From: Lachnospiraceae bacterium UBA7143
GTDB taxonomy: Bacteria; Bacillota; Clostridia; Lachnospirales; Lachnospiraceae
DNA: 64,000 bases
Reading direction: 5' to 3'
Assembly (NCBI GenBank): GCA_002491905.1
Contig: DKWV01000048.1
Coordinates: 8,405 to 72,404 of the forward strand
The notes below the pieces were generated by a model. It searched no databases. It saw only the letters and a list, made by a program, of their open reading frames with translations, and was not told the DNA's origin. The number at the start of each line of letters is the position of its first letter. Positions within the stretch are counted from its first letter, which is position 1. A program made the position numbers and the translations under genes. Positions 42,163 through 51,893 of this stretch are shown here, one piece after another.

Positions 42163-43685
42163 CGTATTTCACGCTGTGCCTCCCACTCGTCCCGCGGCAC
42201 GGCGACAAGCGATTTCTTTCTGAAAAACTGCGCCATTTTCTGATTCGTCCACTCTTCCTTATCGAGCGTTATGGGCATATGCACAAGCGGCTCCTGCTCT
42301 CCCACAATGAAAGGCACCACCGCGTCCTCCACACTTTCATCCGTTAAAATACGGGTAAGCTCATCCATCTGTTCCTTATAAACCGCCGCTCTCCCGGTTC
42401 GGATATAATAATAACACGCATAATCCGTACTGTTCTTCAGGTCCAAACGGCATATTCCGAGAATCAGGAAGGCCGCCGCGAAACCGGACAGATACACCGG
42501 CAGGCGCAGTTTTTCTTCCCCGCCGCCGCTTTTTTCACAGATCCAGCCCAGCCCGTAAAGCAGACTGCCAAACAGCATAAGGATAAACACCCAGAAAATA
42601 GTATTGGGGACGCCTACGGAGACCGAACCGTCAGAGACTGATCCTCCCACGAACACCACCGGCCAGTACACCGCGCAGTGTACCATCCACAAATACAAAA
42701 TCACCAGAAGCGGACAGGGAAAATGGAGCTTCCGTCTGGGGACCGTTTCCCTCAGAATATCCCACAGCAAAACCGCAATCACAATCATAGCCGCCATAGC
42801 CACAGGGTAATCCCAAAAAAATTTCCACATTCCTTCCGCACCCTGTGCCATCGCCTTGCCGATTGCCCGCACGATTCCGGCCGCTGTGATGTGATATTGC
42901 GGGCCGCCCCTCACCGCATTGCCCGGAGCGAGCGCGCTGACCAGGAGCGCCGCCGTTTCCAGTGTCATCGGAATCAGCATAAAAAGCGCCCTGCGGTCTC
43001 TGAAAAAGAATAAAACCACGAAGAGCAGGAACATGCCAAGTCCGAAAATAGCCGTCAGATAATTCGTGCCGCCCAGAAGCGTCAGCCAAACGGAGGCCAG
43101 AACAAGATCCCGCTTCCGGTAATCCAGCACATAGCGCAGGAAACAGGCGCAGGCAAACATCGCAAGCGCAAGGGGCACTGTGTAATGCGCCGCCCCGTTA
43201 TACCAGAAAACCGCCGAGGTCTGATAGGGCACAAACTGGATCAGCACAAGCAGAAGAACCGCATCGAGCAGCAGAAAATCCCGTTTGGAAATCTGCAGGA
43301 ACCGCACCAGCAGGCAGTAGAGAAAATCCGATATGCCTCCGATCAGAAGTCCCGTCATCAGCCACGGGACAATCCAGTATGCATCGTGCGAAAAGACTTC
43401 CGGCTGCAGTGAAAACAGGAAAACTGAAAACCAGGTACCCTGCCAGGAAAAATAGTATTTTTGCACGCTTGCACAGGCCGCCTTCAAAACCTGCCATACC
43501 GAATGGGTATCCACCCATGACAGATGGGTCAGAAGGCCGAAGGACCAGTCGTCTCCCGATGCCCTGTCAACGCCCGCCAGCGCGAGAATGGGCAGCAGGC
43601 TTAAGGCAAAGATGACAACTGCCATCCACGTCAGCGGCGTTCTGATATTCCCTGTTTTTATGATATCTGCCCATACTCTTTTCAT
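42159..43685 (-). CDS. DUF6056-like polytopic membrane protein (GT-C-like)
   Basis: A 508-residue protein with about 11 helices. The first external loop has SGDDWSFG (43-50), followed by WQGTWFSVFLFS (81-92) and AVFWYNGAAHY, features I associate with DUF6056 proteins of streptococcal and clostridial polysaccharide loci. The short external C-terminal domain is about 90 residues. Probable extracytoplasmic glycosyltransferase. The ATG at 43685 overlaps the upstream stop as ATGA, favouring it over the longer frame. Confidence 0.75.
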   Translation of the reverse strand: MKRVWADIIKTGNIRTPLTWMAVVIFALSLLPILALAGVDRASGDDWSFGLLTHLSWVDTHSVWQVLKAACASVQKYYFSWQGTWFSVFLFSLQPEVFSHDAYWIVPWLMTGLLIGGISDFLYCLLVRFLQISKRDFLLLDAVLLLVLIQFVPYQTSAVFWYNGAAHYTVPLALAMFACACFLRYVLDYRKRDLVLASVWLTLLGGTNYLTAIFGLGMFLLFVVLFFFRDRRALFMLIPMTLETAALLVSALAPGNAVRGGPQYHITAAGIVRAIGKAMAQGAEGMWKFFWDYPVAMAAMIVIAVLLWDILRETVPRRKLHFPCPLLVILYLWMVHCAVYWPVVFVGGSVSDGSVSVGVPNTIFWVFILMLFGSLLYGLGWICEKSGGGEEKLRLPVYLSGFAAAFLILGICRLDLKNSTDYACYYYIRTGRAAVYKEQMDELTRILTDESVEDAVVPFIVGEQEPLVHMPITLDKEEWTNQKMAQFFRKKSLVAVPRDEWEAQREIR

Positions 43686-45439
43686 TCCGCCAAATCCTCC
43701 GCGCCGCCCCAGGCCGCACCATCGCCACAAAAATACCATTCATCACAATACTTATGCGAACGCTGCAGGTGAATTTCCGACAGCTTTTTGTTTCCTGACA
43801 AAATCCGCATATTCTGCGCCGCCTTATCCTTCACGTCGTCATATCGTGGAAGATAGACCACCACCGCGTCCGCATCTGCAATGGACGGCTCCGTGACCGG
43901 CTCCATACTTGCGGCAGAGACAAAGTACACCCTGTCGTATTCCATAAGCTCATCCGCCACAGCCCAGATACACCACTCCTCACCGGGGTTATACACATAG
44001 ACCACGGGGATGTGCACCGCCGCCTGTTCCCTGGCAAGTAAAACATCCTCCCCGGCCTCCGGATACAGAAACACCACATCCGCCCGCACATAACTCAGCG
44101 CGACGACTGACAGACAGAGAACCACAGCAACCCCGAATATCCTCTGTCCATGACCGGCCCCCCGAGCCGGTAAAAGTCCGCCTTCCCCCTCTGCCACGCA
44201 CGTTCCCGACGACTGCCTCATAAGCCTTGCTGCTCCCAGAACCAATAACAGCACTGCAATCCCGTAAATCGGAAGCTGGTAGCGGTTGGAGGTATCACCC
44301 AGAAGCAGTGCGGTCTTGGAGACTGCCACGAAATACCCGACAACGGCAAAGAGCAGCATATAAAATGACACGCCTTGCTGCCCGTTTTCCGTATTTCGCG
44401 TATCTCCTCTTTTCCCTGCACCGGCCACGCGCACTGCCACGGCTGCCGCCGCAAGAAACAGAAGCATCAGGCCAAGCAGACCGCCAAATACATACCTGTT
44501 CATCAGATCCCAGAAAAAGCGGAGCCGTTCAAAGGTATTGGACAGATTGAAAAAGTTCTCCGTCGCCTGCGCCCCCCGCTGTCCTTTAAACATCTGGCCC
44601 GGAAAAGCCGGATAAGTCAGGTAGGCCAGAACAAAAGCAAGCCCCTGAAAAAGACCATACCGAAGGCAGTTCCCGATTTTCCTGTCATGCCACAAAAGCC
44701 ACACACAAAAAGCAGTCGCCAGAAAAAACAGAAAAATAAAATAATAATACTGTGTCAGAAATCCCACATAAGTTACCGCCGCCATAGCGATGAGCATTCT
44801 TGTGGAAAGCCGGTTTGTTTCCCGTTCTTTTACTGGGGCCGCATTCTCCTTCCGGGCGCCGCTCTCCGGCCTCCCCGAACCACTCTGTAATCCCTGCACA
44901 GCACGTACATGCAAAACCGCGCAGAGCAACACAAAAGTGGTCAGCATCTCATACATCCTGATAAACACCACGCCGCTCATGGCCGCCGGACTGAAACCGT
45001 AAACAAACACCGCGCAAAGCGGCAGACATCCGTTTCTCCCCGCGGCCAAATATGACAGATATGTCAGCAGGATAAGGTTAATTCCATGAAAAACCAAATT
45101 GACAGCCAGGCCGGTCCACTTGGAAAAAACGCCCGGCACTAAGGATGCCGCCGTGTGGAACACCCAGTAGTACATGGGCGGGTGCACATCCCATGACTGC
45201 ACCTGTTTTACCAGCCCGTACTGGAACCGCTGTCCCGGAAGCACCACAAACTCATCCCGGTAAGTCTCGTTTTCCATCCACTTCCCATCTTCCACGTAAA
45301 AACCGTTTGTCCGCGCGGTGGAATAGTAGGTGTAATACTCGTCCTCGTGGAAACCCTGTTTTTGGGTGCAGAACCAGAAAGCCGCCGCCATCTGCAAAAG
45401 CCAGATTATAGCGAAACATACAAAATATTTTCTTTTCAC
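43682..45439 (-). CDS. GT39-like (ArnT/PMT type) membrane glycosyltransferase
   Basis: A 585-residue polytopic protein. First external loop HEDEYYTYY (31-39) carries the acidic catalytic-type pair; DVHPPMYYWVFH (84-95) is the DxHPP.YY motif of ArnT/PMT-like enzymes that use polyprenyl-phosphate sugars. About 11 helices and a C-terminal soluble external domain (about 450-585). I choose the GTG start at 45439 because it overlaps the upstream stop as GTGA and has GAGG eight bases before it. It probably decorates the glycan outside the membrane. Confidence 0.8.
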   Translation of the reverse strand: MKRKYFVCFAIIWLLQMAAAFWFCTQKQGFHEDEYYTYYSTARTNGFYVEDGKWMENETYRDEFVVLPGQRFQYGLVKQVQSWDVHPPMYYWVFHTAASLVPGVFSKWTGLAVNLVFHGINLILLTYLSYLAAGRNGCLPLCAVFVYGFSPAAMSGVVFIRMYEMLTTFVLLCAVLHVRAVQGLQSGSGRPESGARKENAAPVKERETNRLSTRMLIAMAAVTYVGFLTQYYYFIFLFFLATAFCVWLLWHDRKIGNCLRYGLFQGLAFVLAYLTYPAFPGQMFKGQRGAQATENFFNLSNTFERLRFFWDLMNRYVFGGLLGLMLLFLAAAAVAVRVAGAGKRGDTRNTENGQQGVSFYMLLFAVVGYFVAVSKTALLLGDTSNRYQLPIYGIAVLLLVLGAARLMRQSSGTCVAEGEGGLLPARGAGHGQRIFGVAVVLCLSVVALSYVRADVVFLYPEAGEDVLLAREQAAVHIPVVYVYNPGEEWCIWAVADELMEYDRVYFVSAASMEPVTEPSIADADAVVVYLPRYDDVKDKAAQNMRILSGNKKLSEIHLQRSHKYCDEWYFCGDGAAWGGAEDLAE

Positions 45440-46425
45440 CGTCCCAACCTCATCTTCCACGCGTGCACACTCCTGACGGTTCTGGGCGCCGCAGTAAGCA
45501 GCAGCAGATATCTTCTATTTTTCCCTGTCAGATAAGGATTTTGTATGGTATCGCTTACATGCCGCCGTAAATATCCTTTCACCCTTTTATAGAAAACATT
45601 CTTCCCATTCATCTGCGGGATAGGCACATGCAGCATATAATCCAGTCTCTGACAGAGGTTAAAGCGCACCGCATATTCGTGTAAAGCGGGATACTTCCTG
45701 TCCACAAGCTCCTGCACCTTGTCCGCATTGTCCACGATATCAAGAAACACACGTGAGAAGCTGTCCTTCGTACGTTTCCTTGTGGTGCTCTCCTGTCTGC
45801 ACACCACATGGTAGCCTTGTCTCGGCAAAATACCGATCCCCGGAATCTCCTGCAGGATCTCCAGAAGCAGCCGGAAATCCTCGTTCAGCTCTCCCTCCGG
45901 GAACCTGTGCTCTGCAAAAATTTCCCTTGGAAACAGCTTCGTGCAAAAAGAACTGTCCCCCTGATGTAAGAGAAGTTCCCTGATAAAAGTTTCAGAGTCG
46001 CAGAACCGTTCTTTTTCCGGCGGCACACAGACATCCGGCAGCCGTCTCCCCTCCTCGTCCACCTCGTCGCGGGATATCTGCGCCACCGGGTACTCTCTCT
46101 CCTCCAGTGCGTGAAGCAGTTCCTCATACACATAGGAATCTATATAGTCGTCACTGTCAACAAACCCGATATAATCCCCGGACGCTATCGAAAGACCCGC
46201 ATTTCTGGCAGAAGAAGCGCCGCCGTTCTCCTTATGACGGACACGTATTCTCCCGTCCTCAGCCGCCAGCCGCTCGCAGAGCCGGTCCGTACCGTCCGTG
46301 GAGCCGTCGTCAACCAAAAGAATTTCCAGATTCTCACAAGTCTGGCCACAGAGGGAGCGCACACATCTTTCCAGACAGTCTATGGAATTGTAAACCGGCA
46401 CGATCACGCTGATTTTTTTTGCCAT
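45436..46425 (-). CDS. Glycosyltransferase family 2
   Basis: A 329-residue GT-A enzyme with VPVYNSIDC (9-17), VDDGSTDGT (38-46) and the metal-binding DSDD (90-93). A C-terminal helical tail of about 100 basic residues includes RRYLLLLTAAPR. It overlaps the GT39-like gene by four bases and lies 47 bases downstream of a GT4 gene. Cytoplasmic assembly of the repeat unit is the expected role; donor sugar not deducible. Confidence 0.88.
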   Translation of the reverse strand: MAKKISVIVPVYNSIDCLERCVRSLCGQTCENLEILLVDDGSTDGTDRLCERLAAEDGRIRVRHKENGGASSARNAGLSIASGDYIGFVDSDDYIDSYVYEELLHALEEREYPVAQISRDEVDEEGRRLPDVCVPPEKERFCDSETFIRELLLHQGDSSFCTKLFPREIFAEHRFPEGELNEDFRLLLEILQEIPGIGILPRQGYHVVCRQESTTRKRTKDSFSRVFLDIVDNADKVQELVDRKYPALHEYAVRFNLCQRLDYMLHVPIPQMNGKNVFYKRVKGYLRRHVSDTIQNPYLTGKNRRYLLLLTAAPRTVRSVHAWKMRLGR

Positions 46426-46472
46426 CTTTTCAATCTTACCTCCGCCCCGAAGCGTCCTTCAGCCACACCTTC

Positions 46473-47648
46473 TCAATCCAAAACAGGCGGCAGATCCTTT
46501 CCGGGCCTGATAATGGGTGCCGCGCTTAACGGCCCATACTCCTCCGGGCGGATTTTTCCCTGCCGCAGATCGTCCACAAACCGCAAAAGGGCGGAAGTTG
46601 CGTGATCCGCGTTCCACACATCCCGGATCGTCTCATAAGCGGCGCGTCCCATGCCCCGCCTCTCTTCCCAATGCTCAAAAAGATCCAGCACCAGCGCCTC
46701 CATCTTCTCATAACGGCCGCCGGGATAGAGCAGGCCGTTTTCCCCGTGGCGGATCAGATAGGGAGCCGCGCCCACACGGGCATCCACCACCTCCACGCAG
46801 CCGCTGTTCATGCCCTCATTGACCACCGCGCCCCAGCCCTCCAGATGATTGCTGGTAAAGAGATGGACATGGCACTTTTCCATCACGTCCCGCACCTGAT
46901 CCGGCTTCGTATAGCCGTAAAACACAAAAGAATCCGACAACCCTTCCCGCTCCGTTTCCTCCCTGATTGCAGATTCCATTTCGCCGCTGCCCAGCATGTG
47001 CATGCGGTAAGCACATCCCTTTTTCCGCAGCGTTTTCCCAAGCCGCACTGCATACTCAGGATGTTTTAATGGAATAAACCGCCCCGCCCAGACGATCTCA
47101 AGCGTCCCATCGTCCGGCTTCATTGCCGCAAACGCCTCGTCATCGTAAGTCCGCAGTTCGGTAAAATATCCCCACTTAAAAAGCTTGCCCGGGTATGCGC
47201 CGATCAGATGAAAGTCCGACGCCGCGTAAGCTCCCGCACAGAGCATGCAGATATTCTCTCCCCGGTATCTGATATGCTCCCGGTACTTCGCCACAAGTCC
47301 ACGCGGCGAGACCGCCTTCCACTGTCCCTCACGGTAAAGCCGTTCGCTCACGCGCAGAGTTGTCCTGCCCGACATAAGCCTCGGCGTCACAATATCTTCT
47401 CTGCCCGTCCAGCCAAAAAGCACCACATCGCTCTCCATAATCCGTTTCAGGCACTCATACTCGTCCTTGTAGAGGCACATAACATACGGTATTTCGTTTA
47501 CATCAACGCTCCATCCCATCTCCACGCGCTCCGCCTCCATAGGCATGGTCTGGATGAAGGCAAAGCCCTTCCCCAACCGCTTGTAAAGCGCCTCACAGAA
47601 GGGGAGCTGATGATGATTAATGTAATTAGACACAAACGTGAACGTCAT
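46473..47648 (-). CDS. Glycosyltransferase family 4
   Basis: A 391-residue GT-B enzyme. The N-terminal half starts TFVSNYINHHQLPFC; the C-terminal half has EIVWAGRFIPLKHPEYA and the donor-binding SNHLEGWGAVVNEGMNSGC, where EGWGAVVNE forms the E-x7-E signature. No membrane helices. The ATG overlaps the stop of the next upstream GT4 gene by four bases (47645-47648), so both are coupled. Confidence 0.87.
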   Translation of the reverse strand: MTFTFVSNYINHHQLPFCEALYKRLGKGFAFIQTMPMEAERVEMGWSVDVNEIPYVMCLYKDEYECLKRIMESDVVLFGWTGREDIVTPRLMSGRTTLRVSERLYREGQWKAVSPRGLVAKYREHIRYRGENICMLCAGAYAASDFHLIGAYPGKLFKWGYFTELRTYDDEAFAAMKPDDGTLEIVWAGRFIPLKHPEYAVRLGKTLRKKGCAYRMHMLGSGEMESAIREETEREGLSDSFVFYGYTKPDQVRDVMEKCHVHLFTSNHLEGWGAVVNEGMNSGCVEVVDARVGAAPYLIRHGENGLLYPGGRYEKMEALVLDLFEHWEERRGMGRAAYETIRDVWNADHATSALLRFVDDLRQGKIRPEEYGPLSAAPIIRPGKDLPPVLD

Positions 47649-48931
47649 TCTAACATCTCCCGGTAAATATGCATCAGGCGGTAATAGTTCTGGTCCGCAT
47701 CATGGTTGACACGGGCATGTTTTCTCGCGTTATCGGAGAGCCTGTCCACAATGGCCTCCTTGGTAAACACCTCCATAATGCAGTCCGCCAGCGCATCCAC
47801 ATCTCCGGGCGGGTAGAGAAACCCGTCACCGCCGTCCGTCAGAATATTATGTATGCCGCCCACGTTTGCCGCCACACAGGGCACGCCCAAAAGCATCGCT
47901 TCACCCACGGAATTGGGAGAATTTTCCAGCACCGAAGGACAGACAAATACCTGGCAGCTCAGATACTGTTTCTTCATTTCCTCCGCATCAATCCGCCCAA
48001 GCATGTTGACCTTTTCCTCCAGATGGTTCTCCCGGATCAGCTTTTTTAAATATTTGCCGTATGCAGGCAGCTTAAGCGCGTCCTTCCATGTCTCAGCCCT
48101 CAGAATATCCGCTCCCGCCACATAGACCTCCGTATCCGGGAACTGCTCCAGGATCTTCGGCATCGCCTGTAACAGATAATGGAAGCCTTTCAGCGGATAG
48201 TCGCCCTGACTCAAAAAAATCCGATGGGTCTGGCAGTTATATTTACTCCACCTGTCACGGTAAAATACACTGCGCAGCGTTTCGTTCAGAAAATGGTAAG
48301 TCGCATCGGGATTAATCTTCGCCGTCTCAACCCGGTCAAAATCCGTGCGTCCCGCAATGTGCCCCACCCGCTTAATGGCCTCGATCTCATACTCGCCGCG
48401 CTTCTCGAACTTTTTTTGCTGCTGCCTGATGCTGTCCTTCCTGACCCTGTCACGGAAAGTGCTCTGTCTTTGCACTTTCACGGGCAGGTCCGCCATATAT
48501 ACCTTGGCGATCGCGGAAACCAGACCCTGGATGCCGACAAGCGTTCTCTCCGGCCGGCCGAAAACCTTAATTGACGCGAGCGCATGGGGAAACTCCGTGC
48601 CGAACACATGCAGGATATCCGGCTCAAAGTCATTGATAATAAGCTCAAAATGTTTTTCCAGCTCAAAATCATAGCGCTCCGGTGCCGCCAGATCCTCCAC
48701 AAAGCCGTAGCAGTGGCAGGAAATATTTTCTCCCAGAGGCATCATCCTGTCAAAGTTCCCCAGCGATTCATCCACCGGAAACGCAATGCCCAGCTCGATG
48801 CGGTTTCTCTCCTGCTCCATCACCACCCGGTCAAGAAGTCCTGAAAGCCATCCCTCCCTGTTGCTGCAGGGAAGATTTAATCTTTTGGCAATCGCCGGCA
48901 GCATGATGTTGCACACCCATAATACCTTCAT
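47645..48931 (-). CDS. Glycosyltransferase family 4
   Basis: A 428-residue GT-B enzyme with N-terminal VLWVCNIMLPAIAK and a C-terminal domain carrying FLSQGDYPLKGFHYLLQAMP and PSVLENSPNSVGEAMLLG (E-x7-E). The middle segment (about 160-210) is charged and helical, longer than in the average GT4. GGAGG lies nine bases before the ATG. Coupled to the following GT4 gene. Confidence 0.87.
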   Translation of the reverse strand: MKVLWVCNIMLPAIAKRLNLPCSNREGWLSGLLDRVVMEQERNRIELGIAFPVDESLGNFDRMMPLGENISCHCYGFVEDLAAPERYDFELEKHFELIINDFEPDILHVFGTEFPHALASIKVFGRPERTLVGIQGLVSAIAKVYMADLPVKVQRQSTFRDRVRKDSIRQQQKKFEKRGEYEIEAIKRVGHIAGRTDFDRVETAKINPDATYHFLNETLRSVFYRDRWSKYNCQTHRIFLSQGDYPLKGFHYLLQAMPKILEQFPDTEVYVAGADILRAETWKDALKLPAYGKYLKKLIRENHLEEKVNMLGRIDAEEMKKQYLSCQVFVCPSVLENSPNSVGEAMLLGVPCVAANVGGIHNILTDGGDGFLYPPGDVDALADCIMEVFTKEAIVDRLSDNARKHARVNHDADQNYYRLMHIYREMLE

Positions 48932-48995
48932 CTGATCGTACCTCCATATAAATTCTTGACTCGACTAAACGTTTCTACGGCAGGGCTTCGCAAAT

Positions 48996-49853
48996 CTACC
49001 GCTGCGTTCCCCCATACAGTCCCGCCTTTATCTTCTGATAAACTCCCGCCGTTGCCTCGTGGGATGCCAGAAATGTCCGAAGCGGCGCAAGCGTCAAAAT
49101 CATAATCATCCTGTACTGTAAAATCCGTCCACGGCTCATGTATTTTTTCACAATATGCACATGTTCCGCGGCGGACCGTCTTCTGTTCTCCCCGCTTTCC
49201 GAAAAGCCTTCTCCCTCGTAAGATGCCACGGTAAGCGGCATATAAACCGTAATGGCATGGGCCCTGTAATGGCACCAGAGAAAATGCTCGTAATCCGCGC
49301 GGACTCTGTAGCATGTCCGAAAGCCCCGCTTCACAAGGAGTCTTCTGTCATAGAAACACGCCTGATGACAGGGTACATTGCGGTAGCAGGCAAAATCATC
49401 TATCACGGGATTGGACATCACATGCGCGCCCGTGGCCCGCTCTCTGATATTACCGTAGAAAATCCGGGGCGGCCGCCTCTTCCCCTTTCCCTGCTTCTGC
49501 ACACTGTCCTTATGGCACGCACGGTCACATTTTTCGATCTCCCGTTTTACTTTCGCAAGCACTTCTTCGTCTGCAAAGTAATCGCCGCAGTTTAAGAAAA
49601 ACAGATACTTTCCCCCCGCGTGGGAAACCGCCCGGTTCATGGCGTCATAAATCCCCTCATCCCGCTCCCGGAAGAGCTTTAAATCCGCTCCGGCAGACAA
49701 CCGCTCCACCGAACCGTCCGTGGAGAGACCGTCCTGCACGATGATCTCATAATCGTCTTCCGTCTGCTCCCGGATGCTTGCAATCGTTTTGTGTAATTTT
49801 TCGCCCGCGTTGTAGCAGACCACGATAATGCTAAACGTTTTTTTAGTTGACAT
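48996..49853 (-). CDS. Glycosyltransferase family 2, WcaE-like
   Basis: A 285-residue GT-A enzyme: VCYNAGEKL (12-20), QDGLSTDGS (40-48), DEGIYDAMNRAV and FFLNCGDYF. The NCGD element replaces the usual DxD and is like the NSGD of WcaE-type colanic-acid transferases. It should act in the cytoplasm on the lipid-linked chain. Its start overlaps the EpsG-like gene by 11 bases. Confidence 0.85.
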   Translation of the reverse strand: MSTKKTFSIIVVCYNAGEKLHKTIASIREQTEDDYEIIVQDGLSTDGSVERLSAGADLKLFRERDEGIYDAMNRAVSHAGGKYLFFLNCGDYFADEEVLAKVKREIEKCDRACHKDSVQKQGKGKRRPPRIFYGNIRERATGAHVMSNPVIDDFACYRNVPCHQACFYDRRLLVKRGFRTCYRVRADYEHFLWCHYRAHAITVYMPLTVASYEGEGFSESGENRRRSAAEHVHIVKKYMSRGRILQYRMIMILTLAPLRTFLASHEATAGVYQKIKAGLYGGTQR

Positions 49854-51072
49854 CTGACAAAATCTCCACCATCTCGTGAAAGAAAAATGTTTTGTAGGGC
49901 AGGATCAACACCCCGTCATTTGCTCCCTTTTTCAAATACATGGCGAAGTACAGCACCGCCGCCACAAGAATGCCCGCCCGGAAAAGCCGCCGCCATTTTT
50001 TATCCGGCACCGCTTTTAAAAGCATCGGCAGAAACAAAATCTGGCTCACCATCAGATAATATCCAATCCGCGAAATAATGGGCAGAAAGGAGCAGAATAC
50101 ATACAGAATGAGCGCACCCAGATTTAAATAGGTGTAAAACCACAAACGCCGGTTCCACTCTTTCTCCTGCTCTATCATTGTGACATTTTTTTCACCATTT
50201 ATGCCTATTTCGCACGCGGTATTTTTTGTAATTTCAACACTTTCCCTTTCTCCTGCCGTTATGGATTTTTGTCCATCTTCCCGGCGCCGCATCAGATACA
50301 CAATCCCTGCAAAGCCCAGAACAGCCGCACATCGCAGAATGCTGATGTAGCTTGTGCCGCCTTCCAGATACTCCGTGTCCTCATACGTCGGATACAGAAA
50401 TACCACCAACTTTAAATAAAAATCCTGCATAAACAAAAAGGTGGTGCAGAAAGCTGCAGCTATGGCAAGCTGCCATTTTTTCCACGGCAGCGATGCCAGG
50501 AAATAAAGAGGTATTACTACCAGAAGCGACTTGTGGAAAGCCGCGCCCAGAACAATCAGGACCACAAATCTTCCCCACTGCCTTCGCAGCACAAACTTCA
50601 TGGAGTAAAGTGCAAGGGCAAGCGCCAGATAATAGCGCACTGTGCTGAACGTCTGGAAATAATACCCCAACGTCATAAAAAGGAAAAACGTCAGCCCGAA
50701 TTCATCGCTCTGCTCATACATGGCAAGCAGGAAAAACAACGCTGTCGCAAAGGAATAAAACGCAAATACCAGCAGAAAATTTTCATATCCCGACAGCCCG
50801 TAAATCAGCTTGACCAGAAGATTAAATCCGATCTCCGTAGGCACGTAGGCGTCGCAGTTGACCAGATGCATGAACTCCACATACTTCGCATAATCATTTC
50901 CCACATTGAGCCTGCATGCGGAGAGCAAAAACAGAATCAGAAAAATCGCTGTCAGACAGACACGGTTACAGAGCCGCTGCCTGGTAAGCGTATGGGATTG
51001 TCTTGCCTCATGGCTGTCCACCAGGCTTGCAAGAAGCGCCGTGACAACCGCAACCGTGATATATAAAATCAT
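49843..51072 (-). CDS. EpsG-family polymerase (Wzy-like)
   Basis: A 409-residue polytopic protein with about ten helices. CRLNVGNDYAKYVEF (about 53-67) matches the R.NVG.DY..Y motif of EpsG-type polymerases, and FQTFSTVRYYLALAL (about 138-152) is the second conserved block. A 60-residue cytoplasmic polar loop lies at about 270-320. It likely polymerises repeat units outside the membrane with the Wzz protein as length control. The ATG at 51072 overlaps the upstream stop (ATGA). Confidence 0.85.
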   Translation of the reverse strand: MILYITVAVVTALLASLVDSHEARQSHTLTRQRLCNRVCLTAIFLILFLLSACRLNVGNDYAKYVEFMHLVNCDAYVPTEIGFNLLVKLIYGLSGYENFLLVFAFYSFATALFFLLAMYEQSDEFGLTFFLFMTLGYYFQTFSTVRYYLALALALYSMKFVLRRQWGRFVVLIVLGAAFHKSLLVVIPLYFLASLPWKKWQLAIAAAFCTTFLFMQDFYLKLVVFLYPTYEDTEYLEGGTSYISILRCAAVLGFAGIVYLMRRREDGQKSITAGERESVEITKNTACEIGINGEKNVTMIEQEKEWNRRLWFYTYLNLGALILYVFCSFLPIISRIGYYLMVSQILFLPMLLKAVPDKKWRRLFRAGILVAAVLYFAMYLKKGANDGVLILPYKTFFFHEMVEILSDVN

Positions 51073-51851
51073 CTGCCGCGCGCCTCCCGCACGCCTGCCC
51101 GCATGATACAAAATGCTTTCCTGACCGAAATTTCCCGGCACATGGTTTTTCTGTGCACCCACAAAAACCGCAGGGAAAGAGGCAGCGCCAGTTTCCCGTA
51201 GAGATAATGATAGAGCACACCTCTGTCGTGGAAAAACTTTTCATGGTAGCCGGAGAACCATGTGGACTCCCGTTCCTGCTCTCTGCCAATACATGTAGTA
51301 TGCGCATAAATTCTAAGACCCGCTTTCAGGCAGTCCCTTAAAAACAGGCTGTCTTCCCCGTTGCTGTACTTTGCGCCGCCGCCGAAAAGCAGCGAATACT
51401 GCACGTTCGCCCTGCGCAGGGCGGAAAGCCTGCCCGAAATGCTGTATGCCGGATATCTGCCGTAATTGCGGTAAGTAATCCTGCGGACTTCCCGGTTCCA
51501 GTAGGTTCTGCGGGACGGCGCCACTTCCACGTTAAAGAGGATCATGTCCGCGTCGGGCAGAGACTCATAAGCCCTGCGAATCTTCTTCTCATAATCCGGC
51601 GACAGTATAATATCTTCATCGGAAAACAGGACCACGTCCCCGGATGCATGTAAAAGCGCGGTATTGCGGCTTAAGCCCACACCCCGTTCCGGCATGGAAA
51701 AGCATTTCACGCTCCCGCCCTGCACTGCAACCGTCTCATAACCATAACAGTCACACTGGTTTACGAGTACCCCATCCGCAGCTATATTCATCTGTGAAAT
51801 AAGCTCCGCGGCATTTTTGTCAACCGCCGAGACCAAAACCTCAAGCTTCAT
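51069..51851 (-). CDS. Glycosyltransferase family 2 (A)
   Basis: A 260-residue GT-A protein. It starts KLEVLVSAVDKNAAELI, has GVGLSRNTALLHASGDVVLF (57-76) and then FSDEDIILSP, where SDED stands in for DxD. This short type lacks a long C-terminal tail. It follows wzz by 42 bases. The ATG at 51851 is chosen from the family start; the ribosome site (GGGG) is weak. Confidence 0.8.
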   Translation of the reverse strand: MKLEVLVSAVDKNAAELISQMNIAADGVLVNQCDCYGYETVAVQGGSVKCFSMPERGVGLSRNTALLHASGDVVLFSDEDIILSPDYEKKIRRAYESLPDADMILFNVEVAPSRRTYWNREVRRITYRNYGRYPAYSISGRLSALRRANVQYSLLFGGGAKYSNGEDSLFLRDCLKAGLRIYAHTTCIGREQERESTWFSGYHEKFFHDRGVLYHYLYGKLALPLSLRFLWVHRKTMCREISVRKAFCIMRAGVREARGR

Positions 51852-51893
51852 CGTTACCCCAGTCTCTTTCCTGACAGCCCAGCACATCTTCGT